A stretch of DNA of 64,000 nucleotides, taken from contig JAVVWP010000006.1 in NCBI GenBank assembly GCA_036652055.1, positions 1 through 64,000 of the forward strand, in the 5' to 3' direction. This DNA comes from Fimenecus sp036652055 (lineage in GTDB: Bacteria > Bacillota > Clostridia > Oscillospirales > Acutalibacteraceae). Position 1 is the stretch's first letter, and the number at the start of each line of letters is the position of its first letter. The notes under the pieces were generated by a model. It was not told the origin of the DNA, ran no database searches, and saw only the letters and a program-made list of their open reading frames with translations. A program made the position numbers and the translations under genes. Shown here one piece after another: positions 8,549 through 17,573 of this stretch.

Positions 8549-9213
8549 AAGATTTAGAAAAATTAATAGGTTATAAATTTAACAACATTAATCTCTTAGA
8601 GAGAGCGATAACACATTCGTCATATGCTAATGAAAAAAACATTTTGACGGGCGACAATGAGCGTCTTGAATTTTTGGGCGACTCTGTTTTGGGCTTTATC
8701 ACAGCCGAATATCTTTTTACTGTTCACAAAAATTTGCCTGAGGGCGACCTTACAAAGCTTCGCTCTTATGCGGTGTGCGAAAAGTCGCTTTTTGAATATG
8801 CAAAAGAAATAGGGCTTGGCGAAAAATTGCTTTTAGGAAAAGGAGAGGAGCATACAGGTGGCCGTGAGCGTCCGTCGGTGCTTTCTGATGCGTTTGAAGC
8901 AATAATTGCTGCTATTTTTCTTGATGGTGGAATTGACGAGGCAAGAAAATTCGTTTTGAAATTTGTTATTCCTTATGTCAATGCAAAACCGTGCTTTAAA
9001 GACTATAAAACGACTCTCCAAGAGGTAGTTCAGCAAAATCAAGGAGAAATTCTCGAATACATTTTAATATCAGAAAGAGGCCCTGACCACGATAAATGTT
9101 TTGAGGTTGAGGTGCATCTTAACAGCAATGTAATCGGCGCAGGAGAGGGAAGAAGTAAAAAGCAGGCAGAGCAAGCAGCGGCAAGGGAAGCATTGGAGTT
9201 GATGGGGATTTGA
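8545..9213 (+). CDS. rnc: Ribonuclease III
   Basis: RNase III cuts double-stranded RNA during rRNA and mRNA processing. The signature NERLEFLGDSVLG is at about residue 37, with the catalytic Glu/Asp pairs (SDAFEAIIAAIFLDGG at about 113). The C-terminal double-stranded-RNA-binding domain (about 150-222) ends in RSKKQAEQAAAREAL. Its start overlaps plsX (ATGA) and its stop overlaps the next gene (TTGA), so the three are probably one translationally coupled unit leading into smc. Confidence 0.95.
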   Translation: MKDLEKLIGYKFNNINLLERAITHSSYANEKNILTGDNERLEFLGDSVLGFITAEYLFTVHKNLPEGDLTKLRSYAVCEKSLFEYAKEIGLGEKLLLGKGEEHTGGRERPSVLSDAFEAIIAAIFLDGGIDEARKFVLKFVIPYVNAKPCFKDYKTTLQEVVQQNQGEILEYILISERGPDHDKCFEVEVHLNSNVIGAGEGRSKKQAEQAAAREALELMGI

Positions 9214-10247
9214 AGCACGCAAATATAGCACTTTTTGTGCCTCACGCAGGTTGCCCTAACGAGTGTAGCTTTTGCAATCAAAAAACCATATCTGGATTTA
9301 CAAAAGAATTAACAGTTGATGATGTCAAAAAGGCTTGTGACATAGCAAGAAAATCCCCTGACCTTGATTGTGAAAATTCAGAAATAGCGTTTTTCGGTGG
9401 CAGTTTTACCGCCATCGATAGGGAATATATGTTAACTCTTTTAAAAAGTGCGAAAGAATACATAGACAGCGGATTTTTTAAAGGAATTAGAATATCAACT
9501 CGCCCTGATGCGATAGATGATGAAGTTCTTGATATTTTAAAAGAATATGGAGTAACTTCTATTGAGCTTGGGGCTCAAAGTATGGACGATAATGTCTTAA
9601 AAATCAATCGTCGGGGGCATACTGCTGAAGACATAATAAAAGCGTCAAACCTTATAAAAAAGAGGGGCTTTTCTTTAGGGCTTCAAATGATGACAGGTCT
9701 TATGGGTGACAGCGATGAAAAATGTCTGATTACAGCTGAAAAAATAATAAAACTAAAGCCACAGACAGTTAGAATTTACCCGACAATAGTCCTCGAAAAC
9801 ACATTTTTAGCGGAATGCTTAAAAAACGGTACATACAAATCACAAACGCTAAATGAAGCTGTAAATATTTGCAGTAAACTGCTTTTAATGTTTCAAGAAA
9901 ATGATATAAAAGTCATTAGATTAGGGCTTCACAGTGGCGGAAATGTTGAGGACGGGTACATATCAGGGGCATATCATCCTGCGTTTCGTGACCTTTGTGA
10001 GGGTGAAATATATATGTCTAAAATGCTCTTAGCGTTATCTCAATGTGATAAAAAAAAGCAATATTTGATAGAAGTGCCAAAAAAATCCCTTTCAAAGGCA
10101 AAAGGGCAAGGGAAAAGAAATGAAAAAGCATTGATAAATTTCGGATTTCAGTGTAAAATAAAGGGTAACGATTTTATGTCGGATTACCAAATTGCAATAA
10201 AGGAAAATAAGGATGATTTTAAAAGCATTGGAGATGCAGGGATTTAA
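9210..10247 (+). CDS. Radical SAM protein (Elp3/YhcC-like)
   Basis: This is a 345-residue radical SAM enzyme. The iron-sulfur motif CPNECSFC (CxxxCxxC) is at residues 15-22, followed by an AdoMet-binding FFGGSFTAI at about 64 and ELGAQSMDDNVLKINRRGHT at about 120, as in Elp3- and HemN-like enzymes. The substrate is unknown; a role in tRNA or cofactor modification is possible. The start is TTG at 9210, overlapping the rnc stop (TTGA), with GGGGA just upstream. Its last 35 bases overlap the beginning of smc. This rnc-radical SAM-smc order is seen in clostridia, but the function of the family is not established as far as I know. Confidence 0.8.
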   Translation: MKHANIALFVPHAGCPNECSFCNQKTISGFTKELTVDDVKKACDIARKSPDLDCENSEIAFFGGSFTAIDREYMLTLLKSAKEYIDSGFFKGIRISTRPDAIDDEVLDILKEYGVTSIELGAQSMDDNVLKINRRGHTAEDIIKASNLIKKRGFSLGLQMMTGLMGDSDEKCLITAEKIIKLKPQTVRIYPTIVLENTFLAECLKNGTYKSQTLNEAVNICSKLLLMFQENDIKVIRLGLHSGGNVEDGYISGAYHPAFRDLCEGEIYMSKMLLALSQCDKKKQYLIEVPKKSLSKAKGQGKRNEKALINFGFQCKIKGNDFMSDYQIAIKENKDDFKSIGDAGI

Positions 10248-13200
10248 GTCTTTCCCTGACAAAACCGTACTTGAATTTAATAAAGGAATAACTTCGGTTG
10301 TTGGCCCAAACGGTAGTGGAAAAAGTAATATTTCCGATGCCGTTCGTTGGGTTTTAGGCGAGCAGTCAACCAAAAATCTTCGTGGCTCTAAAATGGAGGA
10401 TGTCGTTTTTTCAGGAACTGATTTAAGAAAAGCAAAAGGCTTTGCAGAAGTCACATTAAGGCTTGATAACAAAGACCGCACAATGGATTTTAATAATGAT
10501 GAGGTTTCGGTTACAAGGCGATATTATCGTTCAGGAGAAAGCGAATATTTAATTAATGGCGAGAGTGCAAGGCTTCGTGACATCAACGAATTGTTTATGG
10601 ATACAGGGCTAGGGCGTGATGGCTATTCTCTTGTAGGGCAAGGCAAAATCTCAGAAATGATTTCTTCAAAAACAGGCGAACGCCGAGAAATGCTTGAAGA
10701 AGCGGCAGGGATTTCACATTTTCGTTATCGAAAAACTGATGCTTTAAAGCGTCTTTCACAGGCTGATGAAAATTTAATAAGGCTTCGTGATATTTTGTCA
10801 GAGCTTGAGGGCAGAGTTGGTCCGCTTAAAACTCAAAGCGAAAAGGCTCAAAAATTCATAGTTTTGGCAGAAGAAAAGAAAACGCTCGAAATTGGGCTGT
10901 GGCTTAACACGATAAACAAAACCAATGATAAATTAAGAGAGCAAGACCATAAAATTGAAATAGCAGAGCAAGGTCATAAGGCAGCTCAAGATGACCTTGA
11001 AAAAATAGAGAGAAAAATTGACGAGGCATCAAATTCAACTCGTGATATAAACATAAAAATTGAAGAAATTAGAAATTCAAGTTCGCATTTTGAGCAGCAG
11101 GCGGCAGAGCTTGAAGCACAGATAAAAGTTTATGAAAATTCAATTTTACATAATAATGAAGCGATTGAGCGAATTGAAAAGGATAAGCAGGGGCAAAATG
11201 AAAGCACTCAAGAAATTGACGAGCAAATAGAAACTGCTTTAAAAAATATTGAAATTGCAAAAATTGGGCTTTTAGAAAAAGAAAATGCCTTAAACGAGCT
11301 TAAACAAAAAGAAGAAAGCGTAAAAACTGATAATCTTACATTTTCAGAGAGAGCCTCAGCTCTCAGTGCAGAGGTGTCAAACCTTTCTGTTTCACTTAGT
11401 AACAATAGGGTTATTGCAGAAACAGCGAATTCATCAATTTCTGAAATAGCTTCAAGAATAGAAGCAATCGACTTATCGCTTGGCTCTCGACGCGAAGCTT
11501 TTGAAAAATTGGCATCTGAAAAAAAGACGGCATCAGATGCTCTTTCGCAGTGTCTTAAAGAGATAGAAAGCATTAACAATTCCCTTTCAGGATATTCGTT
11601 AAGATTTGAAAATCGCTCTAAAAAGGCTGAAAGCATTAAAATAGCACTTGAAGAAAAAAATCGCGAGGCAGCTAAAAAGCAAGACAGAATTAGAATACTT
11701 GAAGACCTCGAAAAAAATATGGAGGGCTATGGCGGAGCGGTAAAGGTAGTAATGCGTGAGGCAAAGCGTGGTTCACTTCGTGGAATTCACGGTGCTTTGT
11801 CACAGCTTATTACGGTTAAAGATAAATATTCGGTAGCCATTGAAACAGCTCTCGGAGCGGCAATCCAAAACATTGTTACAGATACCGAAAATGATGCAAA
11901 ACGAGCAATCAACTATCTAAAAGAAAATAAAGTGGGCAGAGCAACTTTTCTTCCGATTGCCGCAATAAGAGGAAGAATGCTTACCGAAAATGGTTTAGAT
12001 GACCAATTTGGATTTATCAGTATTGCATCTGATTTAGTAACAGTTGACAAGCAATATGAAGAAATAATAAAAGCACAGCTTGGAAGAACAATTGTAGCAG
12101 AGGATATGGACTCTGCAATAGCTATCGCTAAAAAATATTCATATAGATTTAGAATTGTAACGCTTGATGGTCAAATTATAAATGCAGGCGGTTCAATGAC
12201 AGGCGGTTCTCGAACTCAAAATGTCGGGATTTTAAGCCGTGGAAACGAGATTGAAAAGCTAAAAGAAAATCTAAAATCCGTTGAAACAGAACTTATCGAA
12301 ATGAATGCAGATTATAAAATGTTTTCTGAAGATTTAGCGGCGGCAAGGGCTGACCTTGACGGGGCACAGGGCGATTTACTTCGTGCGAATGAAGAAAAAA
12401 TTCGCAAGGAGAGTGACCTCAAGTTAGCAGTAGGGCAAATTGAAACGATGGACGGTTCTGCGCTTGAATTAATGAACGAAAAGGAAACCTTGCAAGGCAG
12501 AATTGATTTAATAGTTGAAAATGCAAAGCTTGCAAATGAACAAGTTAATATAATAACAACCGATTTAGCCGAAAAAGAAAAAGAACTTCAAAAAATTACA
12601 GGCGACAAAGAAGGGCTTATAAAGAGCCGTGAGGAGCTATCTGAAAAGGCATCAGAAATCAGCCTTTTGATTTTGACTTTCCAAAAGGATATTGAAGCAA
12701 ATGAGGATACAGTAGAGAGGCTAAATGGCAGAAAAACAACAAGTGGCGACAGAATGGCTGAACTGGGCGATGAGATTAAAGCAATAAATGCTAAAAATGA
12801 AATACTAAAAAATGATATAAACAACATTTCAATCACTGTCAGTAACCTTAGAAATAACAATACAGATGCTCGTGAAAAAATAGAAGAGCTTATTAAAAAT
12901 CGTGACGAGTTTGAAAAACAATCTAATGAATTAAGGCTTTTAGAGCGTGCAAAATCGGCAGAGAGAGAAAATTTAAGTGGCGAGCTTGTTCGACTTGAAG
13001 AACGCAAAATCGCAATGCGTAAAGAATATGATGACCTCACCTCAAAGCTTTATGATGAATATCAGCTTACAAGTAGAGAGGCTATGGCACTTTCAATTGA
13101 AATTGAAGATTATTCTTTGGCAGGAAAAAGGCTTTCAGAGCTTAAAAATTCAATTAGATCGCTTGGCAGTGTAAATGTTTCAGCCATCGAAGAATATAAA

Positions 13201-13782
13201 GAAGTCAGCGAAAGATATGAATTCTTAACCGAGCAAATAAGTGATATTGACAAATCTAAAAACGAGTTGATTAAGCTTATAGATGAACTAACCGAAAAAA
13301 TGTCAGCTCAGTTTAGAGAACGATTTAATCAAATAAATATGTGCTTTGGCGAAACTTTCCGTGAGCTTTTTGGTGGCGGAAAAGCTGAATTAAAGCTTGA
13401 AGATGAACGCAATATTTTAGAATGCGACATTGAAATCAAGGTTCAGCCACCGGGCAAAAATGTTCAAAATATAAATCTTTTGTCAGGCGGAGAAAAAGGA
13501 CTTTCAGCGATTGCTCTTTTATTTGCAATTCTTAAAGTTACGCCAGCACCGTTTTGTATTTTTGACGAAGTCGAAGCGGCACTTGATGATGTAAATGTTT
13601 CGAGATATGCTCAATATGTAAGGCGAATGACAAAAAATATTCAGTTCATTTTAATTACACATAGGCGTGGTACAATGGAAGAAGCGGACAGACTTTATGG
13701 AGTTACAATGCAAGAGGAAGGCGTTTCCAAATTGTTAGAGCTTAAGACCGCAGAAATGGCTAAAAAGCTCGGTTTAGTCTGA
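10213..13782 (+). CDS. smc: Chromosome segregation ATPase SMC
   Basis: SMC is the core of the bacterial condensin that organises and segregates the chromosome. The N-terminal Walker A is GPNGSGKSN (about 32). Long coiled coils flank a hinge (about 510-690) with glycine-rich GGSMTGGSR. The C-terminal head has the signature LSGGEKGLSAIAL (about 1090) and Walker B FCIFDEVEAALDD. At 1189 residues it is full length. AAAGGA precedes the ATG, which lies 35 bases inside the preceding radical SAM gene. The stop codon falls at the edge of a repeat element (13778 onward), so the last residues may have been reshaped by that insertion. scpA and scpB are not in the window. Confidence 0.96.
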   Translation: MILKALEMQGFKSFPDKTVLEFNKGITSVVGPNGSGKSNISDAVRWVLGEQSTKNLRGSKMEDVVFSGTDLRKAKGFAEVTLRLDNKDRTMDFNNDEVSVTRRYYRSGESEYLINGESARLRDINELFMDTGLGRDGYSLVGQGKISEMISSKTGERREMLEEAAGISHFRYRKTDALKRLSQADENLIRLRDILSELEGRVGPLKTQSEKAQKFIVLAEEKKTLEIGLWLNTINKTNDKLREQDHKIEIAEQGHKAAQDDLEKIERKIDEASNSTRDINIKIEEIRNSSSHFEQQAAELEAQIKVYENSILHNNEAIERIEKDKQGQNESTQEIDEQIETALKNIEIAKIGLLEKENALNELKQKEESVKTDNLTFSERASALSAEVSNLSVSLSNNRVIAETANSSISEIASRIEAIDLSLGSRREAFEKLASEKKTASDALSQCLKEIESINNSLSGYSLRFENRSKKAESIKIALEEKNREAAKKQDRIRILEDLEKNMEGYGGAVKVVMREAKRGSLRGIHGALSQLITVKDKYSVAIETALGAAIQNIVTDTENDAKRAINYLKENKVGRATFLPIAAIRGRMLTENGLDDQFGFISIASDLVTVDKQYEEIIKAQLGRTIVAEDMDSAIAIAKKYSYRFRIVTLDGQIINAGGSMTGGSRTQNVGILSRGNEIEKLKENLKSVETELIEMNADYKMFSEDLAAARADLDGAQGDLLRANEEKIRKESDLKLAVGQIETMDGSALELMNEKETLQGRIDLIVENAKLANEQVNIITTDLAEKEKELQKITGDKEGLIKSREELSEKASEISLLILTFQKDIEANEDTVERLNGRKTTSGDRMAELGDEIKAINAKNEILKNDINNISITVSNLRNNNTDAREKIEELIKNRDEFEKQSNELRLLERAKSAERENLSGELVRLEERKIAMRKEYDDLTSKLYDEYQLTSREAMALSIEIEDYSLAGKRLSELKNSIRSLGSVNVSAIEEYKEVSERYEFLTEQISDIDKSKNELIKLIDELTEKMSAQFRERFNQINMCFGETFRELFGGGKAELKLEDERNILECDIEIKVQPPGKNVQNINLLSGGEKGLSAIALLFAILKVTPAPFCIFDEVEAALDDVNVSRYAQYVRRMTKNIQFILITHRRGTMEEADRLYGVTMQEEGVSKLLELKTAEMAKKLGLV

Positions 13783-13892
13783 TTTTATGCACTCTGCACA
13801 TTTTTATTTTCCTCTCAAGTATACCTATATACATTTCGGGAAAACAGAAAATGCACATAGCACACAAAATCTGATTTTATGCACTCTGCACA
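13778..13892 (+). repeat. Hairpin element after smc, with a 23-bp direct repeat
   Basis: The arms at 13781-13812 and 13840-13872 form a long imperfect hairpin related to the element at 1809-1903 (shared core TGCACTCTGCACATTTTT versus GCACACTGCACATTTTTT). The 23 bases at 13778-13800 recur exactly at 13870-13892, 92 bases downstream. So either a second, truncated copy starts there or the element is flanked by a duplication. The first copy contains the smc stop codon. Confidence 0.6.
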
Positions 13893-14123
13893 AAACCCTC
13901 TTTTTCCGCTTCCTCTGGAGGAAGCTGGCATTCGCAAATGCCTGAAGGAGGGAGCAAAATAGATAAAAGCAAAAACAGAGCAACCTCTACGCTTGCCTCT
14001 TAAGACAAGCTGTCGACCGCAGTCGACAAAAAGGAGGGAGCAAATAAGAAATAAGCAAAAACAGAGCAACCTCCTACGCTTCCTCAAAAGGCAAGCTGGC
14101 ATTCGCAAATGCCTGAAGGAGGG
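13893..14123 (+). repeat. Three tandem copies of a branched palindromic repeat
   Basis: Units at about 13895-13955, 13980-14043 and 14068-14123 are spaced about 85 bases apart and joined by a linker containing AGCAAAAACAGAGCAACCTC. Each can fold as a three-way junction. The outer stem is CCTC(C)/GGAGGG, arm 1 is close to GCTTCCTC-GAGGAAGC, and arm 2 has a CGCA loop. Arm 2 is GGCATT/AATGCC in units 1 and 3 but GTCGAC/GTCGAC in unit 2, so pairing is kept while sequence changes. A fourth copy lies at 55308-55418. No protein is encoded. Confidence 0.7.
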
Positions 14124-14201
14124 AAAAGAAACCTAAAATAACATCACGCAAAACCTCTTTTAACAACTTAAAACTAATTTATGAATGAAGGGATTAATCT
14201 A

Positions 14202-15386
14202 ATGGGAATTTTCAGCAAAATAAATTTTGGTCTTACCAAAACTCGAAACAAAATGTCAGGAGCAATTGATGACCTTCTTGATAATTTTGACGAGATTACC
14301 GATGACCTTTATTCAGAATTAGAAGAAATTCTTGTAATGGGCGATGTCGGAGTTACGACAGCGGTTCAAATAACGCAGGAGCTTCGTGACAGAGTCCCTA
14401 AAAAGAATATAAACAACAAAGAAATGGTTAAGGCTGAAATCAAGAATATTGTTGCAGAAATGCTTGATGGTGGCGAAGATATGGGGCTAATCACTGTCCC
14501 GTCAATAATACTTGTAATAGGTGTAAATGGTGTTGGCAAGACGACGACAATAGGCAAAATGGCATCAATGTATAAAGCACAAGGCAAAAAGGTTATATTA
14601 GGTGCTGCTGATACTTTTCGTGCTGCCGCTATTGACCAGCTTCAAATTTGGGCAGAGCGTTCAGATGTAGAACTAATTAAACATACAGAGGGTGCTGATC
14701 CTGCCGCAGTTGTGTTTGATACTATAAATGCTGCTAAGGCAAGAGATAGTGAAATAGTAATAATCGATACAGCAGGTAGACTTCATAACAAGAAAAATCT
14801 TATGGAGGAGCTTAGAAAGATTTATAAGGTCATTGACAGAGAGCTTCCATATGCTGATAGAGAAGTATTATTAGTCCTTGATGCGACCACAGGGCAAAAT
14901 GCAGTTAATCAGGCAAGAGAATTTAAAAATGTAGCAGATATAACAGGAATAGTTCTCACAAAGCTTGATGGTACTGCACGAGGCGGAGTTGTGCTTGCAA
15001 TTAAAAATGAACTTTCAATTCCAGTTAAATTTATAGGAGTTGGAGAGCAGATTGATGATTTACAGCCGTTTAAGCCATCTGTTTTTGCAGATGGACTATT
15101 TGAAAAAATAGATTATGAGGAGGAAAGCAATGAAAAAGTTTCGCAAAACAATGTGGAAAATGAGCTTTCTGACATTCAAGATGCTCGACCACAGGAAGCC
15201 GAGTTCATTCGAGAAAACAAATCCGATGAAGACACGCCGCAAGAGATTGAACCCATCAAAGAGAGTTCCTCTGCCAATAATGACACAGATGAAAGCGGAG
15301 TTTCTGAGCATCAATCGGGCGAGGCAGAAATAACAGAAAAGAAAAAGGAGAAAAAACGCTTTGGATTTTTTAATCGCCACTCATAA
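14202..15386 (+). CDS. ftsY: Signal recognition particle receptor FtsY
   Basis: FtsY is the membrane-associated GTPase that docks SRP-ribosome complexes for co-translational insertion. It has a helical N domain (1-85) and a G domain with GVNGVGKTTTIGKMA (about 106), DTAGRLH and TKLDGTARGG, plus the closing FIGVGEQIDDLQPF. I prefer ATG 14202, with GAAGGG upstream; ATG 14181 in the same frame would overlap that site. Unusually, the protein begins directly with the N domain and carries about 85 acidic, low-complexity residues after the G domain. It ends KKKEKKRFGFFNRHS, a basic-aromatic tip that could touch the membrane. The tail codons overlap rdgB by 26 bases. Confidence 0.94.
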   Translation: MGIFSKINFGLTKTRNKMSGAIDDLLDNFDEITDDLYSELEEILVMGDVGVTTAVQITQELRDRVPKKNINNKEMVKAEIKNIVAEMLDGGEDMGLITVPSIILVIGVNGVGKTTTIGKMASMYKAQGKKVILGAADTFRAAAIDQLQIWAERSDVELIKHTEGADPAAVVFDTINAAKARDSEIVIIDTAGRLHNKKNLMEELRKIYKVIDRELPYADREVLLVLDATTGQNAVNQAREFKNVADITGIVLTKLDGTARGGVVLAIKNELSIPVKFIGVGEQIDDLQPFKPSVFADGLFEKIDYEEESNEKVSQNNVENELSDIQDARPQEAEFIRENKSDEDTPQEIEPIKESSSANNDTDESGVSEHQSGEAEITEKKKEKKRFGFFNRHS

Positions 15387-15948
15387 TATGAAAAAAAGGG
15401 CGGAGCTTCAAAGAATTTTAGCACCGCTGCATATAAATGTTTTAACAGCCGAGGAGGCTAAAATAGATTTAACAGATGTTGAAGAAACAGGCTTAACATT
15501 TGAAGAAAATGCGTTTTTAAAAGCAGACAGTGGTTGCAGAGAAAGCGGTATGCCGTGTATTGCTGATGATTCGGGGCTTGTGGTTGACGCCTTAAACGGT
15601 GAGCCGGGCATTTTTTCTGCAAGATATGCAGGAGAGCATGGCAATGATGTAAAAAACAACGAAAAGCTTTTATTTAATTTAAAAGATGTTCCTAAAGAAA
15701 AAAGAACAGCACGCTTTGTAAGTACGGTGTGCGTTGCTTTTCCAAACGGAAAAAGCTTTACAGTTCGTGGTGAGTGCGAGGGAATAATAGCCTTTGAAAT
15801 TCACGGAAAAGGCGGATTTGGTTATGATCCATTATTTTTAGTTGGTGATAAGACCTTTGGCGAATTAAATTCACAGGAAAAGGACAAAATAAGCCATAGA
15901 GGCAATGCACTTAGAAAATTAGTTGAAGAATTAAAAAAGTATATTTAA
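15361..15948 (+). CDS. rdgB: XTP/dITP diphosphatase (non-canonical purine NTP pyrophosphatase)
   Basis: This HAM1-family enzyme hydrolyses dITP, XTP and related damaged nucleotides to monophosphates. The N-terminal FLIATHNMKKRAEL is the nucleotide-binding start. IADDSGLVVDAL (about 61) holds the metal-binding acidic residues and GGFGYDPLF (about 155) is the C-terminal signature. The start is TTG 15361 with AAGGAG at 15345-15350, inside the ftsY tail, a 26-base overlap. The length of 195 is typical. Confidence 0.93.
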   Translation: MDFLIATHNMKKRAELQRILAPLHINVLTAEEAKIDLTDVEETGLTFEENAFLKADSGCRESGMPCIADDSGLVVDALNGEPGIFSARYAGEHGNDVKNNEKLLFNLKDVPKEKRTARFVSTVCVAFPNGKSFTVRGECEGIIAFEIHGKGGFGYDPLFLVGDKTFGELNSQEKDKISHRGNALRKLVEELKKYI

Positions 15949-15976
15949 AAGATTTGAAAATATTAAGGAGAATTTA

Positions 15977-16360
15977 ATGACAAGTAAAGAAAGAGCGAAT
16001 TTTCGCTCACAGGCAAATGGTATAGAGGTATTATTCCAAGTAGGAAAAGGCGGAATATCCGATGCACTTATAAAACAAACAGATGACGCTCTAAAAGCAA
16101 GAGAGCTTATAAAATTAAAAGTTCTTGAAACATCACCAGAGTCAGCAAAAGAAATTGCAAATAAGCTTGCCGAGGCAACAGAGAGTGAAGTTGTTTCGGT
16201 TATAGGCGGAAGTATGATTTTTTATCGTTACAATAAAAAGCTTCACGAAAAAAAGAAAGTAAAGCTTACGGTAAAAAAAGTTGTAAAAACAAACAGGCGA
16301 GATAGAACAGGCAGAACAACTAACGCAACAGGTGTTGACAGACTTCGCTCAAAGAGATAA
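15977..16360 (+). CDS. yhbY: YhbY-like CRM-domain RNA-binding protein
   Basis: Residues 1-95 form a CRM (chloroplast RNA splicing and ribosome maturation) domain with the GKGGISDALIKQTDDAL loop and LIKLKVLE strand. YhbY associates with pre-50S particles. After the domain there is a basic tail of about 35 residues (KKKVKLTVKKV...TGRTTNATG) that is longer than in the E. coli protein and could add rRNA contacts. AAGGAG precedes the ATG. It sits between rdgB and nadD, the usual Firmicutes neighbourhood. Confidence 0.9.
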   Translation: MTSKERANFRSQANGIEVLFQVGKGGISDALIKQTDDALKARELIKLKVLETSPESAKEIANKLAEATESEVVSVIGGSMIFYRYNKKLHEKKKVKLTVKKVVKTNRRDRTGRTTNATGVDRLRSKR

Positions 16361-16384
16361 AAGCAAAAAGAGAGGTGTGGCAAA

Positions 16385-17014
16385 GTGAAAATTGGAATTT
16401 TTGGCGGAACATTTAATCCACCGCACAAGGGGCATGAAAAATTAGTGTCGGATTTTTTGCAAACCTTAAATCTTGACAAGGTAATGATAATTCCAAACAA
16501 AAAGCCCACCCATAAGCAATGTGAGGATTTAGCATTTGATACTGACAGGCTTGAGATGTGTCGACTTGCATTCAAAAATCCAAAATATGAAATAAGTAGC
16601 ATTGAAATTGACAGAAGCACAGACAGCTATATGATTTTTACCATTGATGAAATTTTAGAAAAATATCCATCGGCAGAGCTTTATCTCATAATCGGGGCAG
16701 ATATGTTTTTGATTTTTCACAAGTGGTATAAGCATCGTGAAATAATCGAAAAGTGCAAAAAAATTTGCGTAGCAACAAGAGATGAAGAAGATACAATAAA
16801 ATCTCTTAGAAACTATGCGTTCGAGCATTTTAAAATTTATATTCCCGAGTTAGAAAGTGATAAAATATTACTTTCAAAGGCAGAGCCATTTATAATTAGC
16901 TCAACAAAAATTCGTGAAAAAATAGCAAAAAACGAATTAATTACAGATTTTGTATGTGATGATGTTGCAAATTATATAGTAAAAAGAGGTTTGTATGGAT
17001 ACACAAAGAAATGA
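16385..17014 (+). CDS. nadD: Nicotinate-nucleotide adenylyltransferase
   Basis: NadD makes deamido-NAD from nicotinate mononucleotide and ATP. The nucleotidyltransferase signature GGTFNPPHKGHEKL is at residues 6-19 and the C-terminal ISSTKIREKI matches the second conserved motif. The start codon is GTG, with GAGGTG about 10 bases upstream. It overlaps yqeK by 20 bases. Together with nadE at 29249 it covers the last two steps of NAD synthesis. Confidence 0.94.
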   Translation: MKIGIFGGTFNPPHKGHEKLVSDFLQTLNLDKVMIIPNKKPTHKQCEDLAFDTDRLEMCRLAFKNPKYEISSIEIDRSTDSYMIFTIDEILEKYPSAELYLIIGADMFLIFHKWYKHREIIEKCKKICVATRDEEDTIKSLRNYAFEHFKIYIPELESDKILLSKAEPFIISSTKIREKIAKNELITDFVCDDVANYIVKRGLYGYTKK

Positions 17015-17573
17015 TGAATTTTTAGAAGAAATCAAAAAAAGACTTACAAAGGCAAGATTTTATCATTCGCTAAATGTAGCCGATGAAGCTAAAAAGTTAG
17101 CCGAATTTTATGGCGCTGATAAAGAAAAAGCCTTTACTGCGGGGCTTGTTCACGATATAATGAAAGACACAGATAAAAATGAGCAGCTTAGAATATTAGA
17201 AAAAAATGGAATATCACTTACAAACACCGAAAAAGATAATCCTAAGCTTTGGCACGCAATATCAGGAGCAGTATTTTTAGAAAAAGAGCTTAATGTTACT
17301 GATAAAGAAATAATTTCTGCTGTGCGTTTTCATACAACAGGCAAAGAAAATATGACGCTTATAGAAAAAATCATATATATAGCAGATTATATTGCAGCAG
17401 ATAGAAACTATCAGGGAATTGAAATAATGCGTGAAAAAGCATATAAAAGTCTTGAATTAGCAATGCTCGAAGGGCTTTCGTTTACGATAACCTATAATAT
17501 AAAAAAAGCCGTTTCAATTCACGAGGACAGCATAAAATGTTATAATGAAATAGTTAGAGAGGAAAAAAAATAA
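16995..17573 (+). CDS. yqeK: YqeK-family HD-domain hydrolase
   Basis: This HD-domain metal-dependent phosphohydrolase has the His at about 24 (FYHSLNVADEA), the HD pair in GLVHDIMKD (about 53) and FHTTGKENMTLIEKIIYIADYI further on, all matching YqeK. Family members hydrolyse diadenosine tetraphosphate symmetrically to ADP. It overlaps nadD by 20 bases and shares one base with rsfS, so nadD-yqeK-rsfS is a tightly packed operon as in Bacillus. Confidence 0.9.
   Translation: MDTQRNDEFLEEIKKRLTKARFYHSLNVADEAKKLAEFYGADKEKAFTAGLVHDIMKDTDKNEQLRILEKNGISLTNTEKDNPKLWHAISGAVFLEKELNVTDKEIISAVRFHTTGKENMTLIEKIIYIADYIAADRNYQGIEIMREKAYKSLELAMLEGLSFTITYNIKKAVSIHEDSIKCYNEIVREEKK

Noticed and set aside
11208..11636. 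Antisense ORFs within smc (also 12588-13040)
   Set aside because: Coiled-coil codon bias opens the opposite strand; composition is Ser/Phe/Leu-rich with no ribosome site.
13815..14108. 97-codon minus-strand ORF after smc
   Set aside because: It lies wholly across two repeat families, and its repeated Leu/Cys/Arg blocks mirror the DNA repeats.
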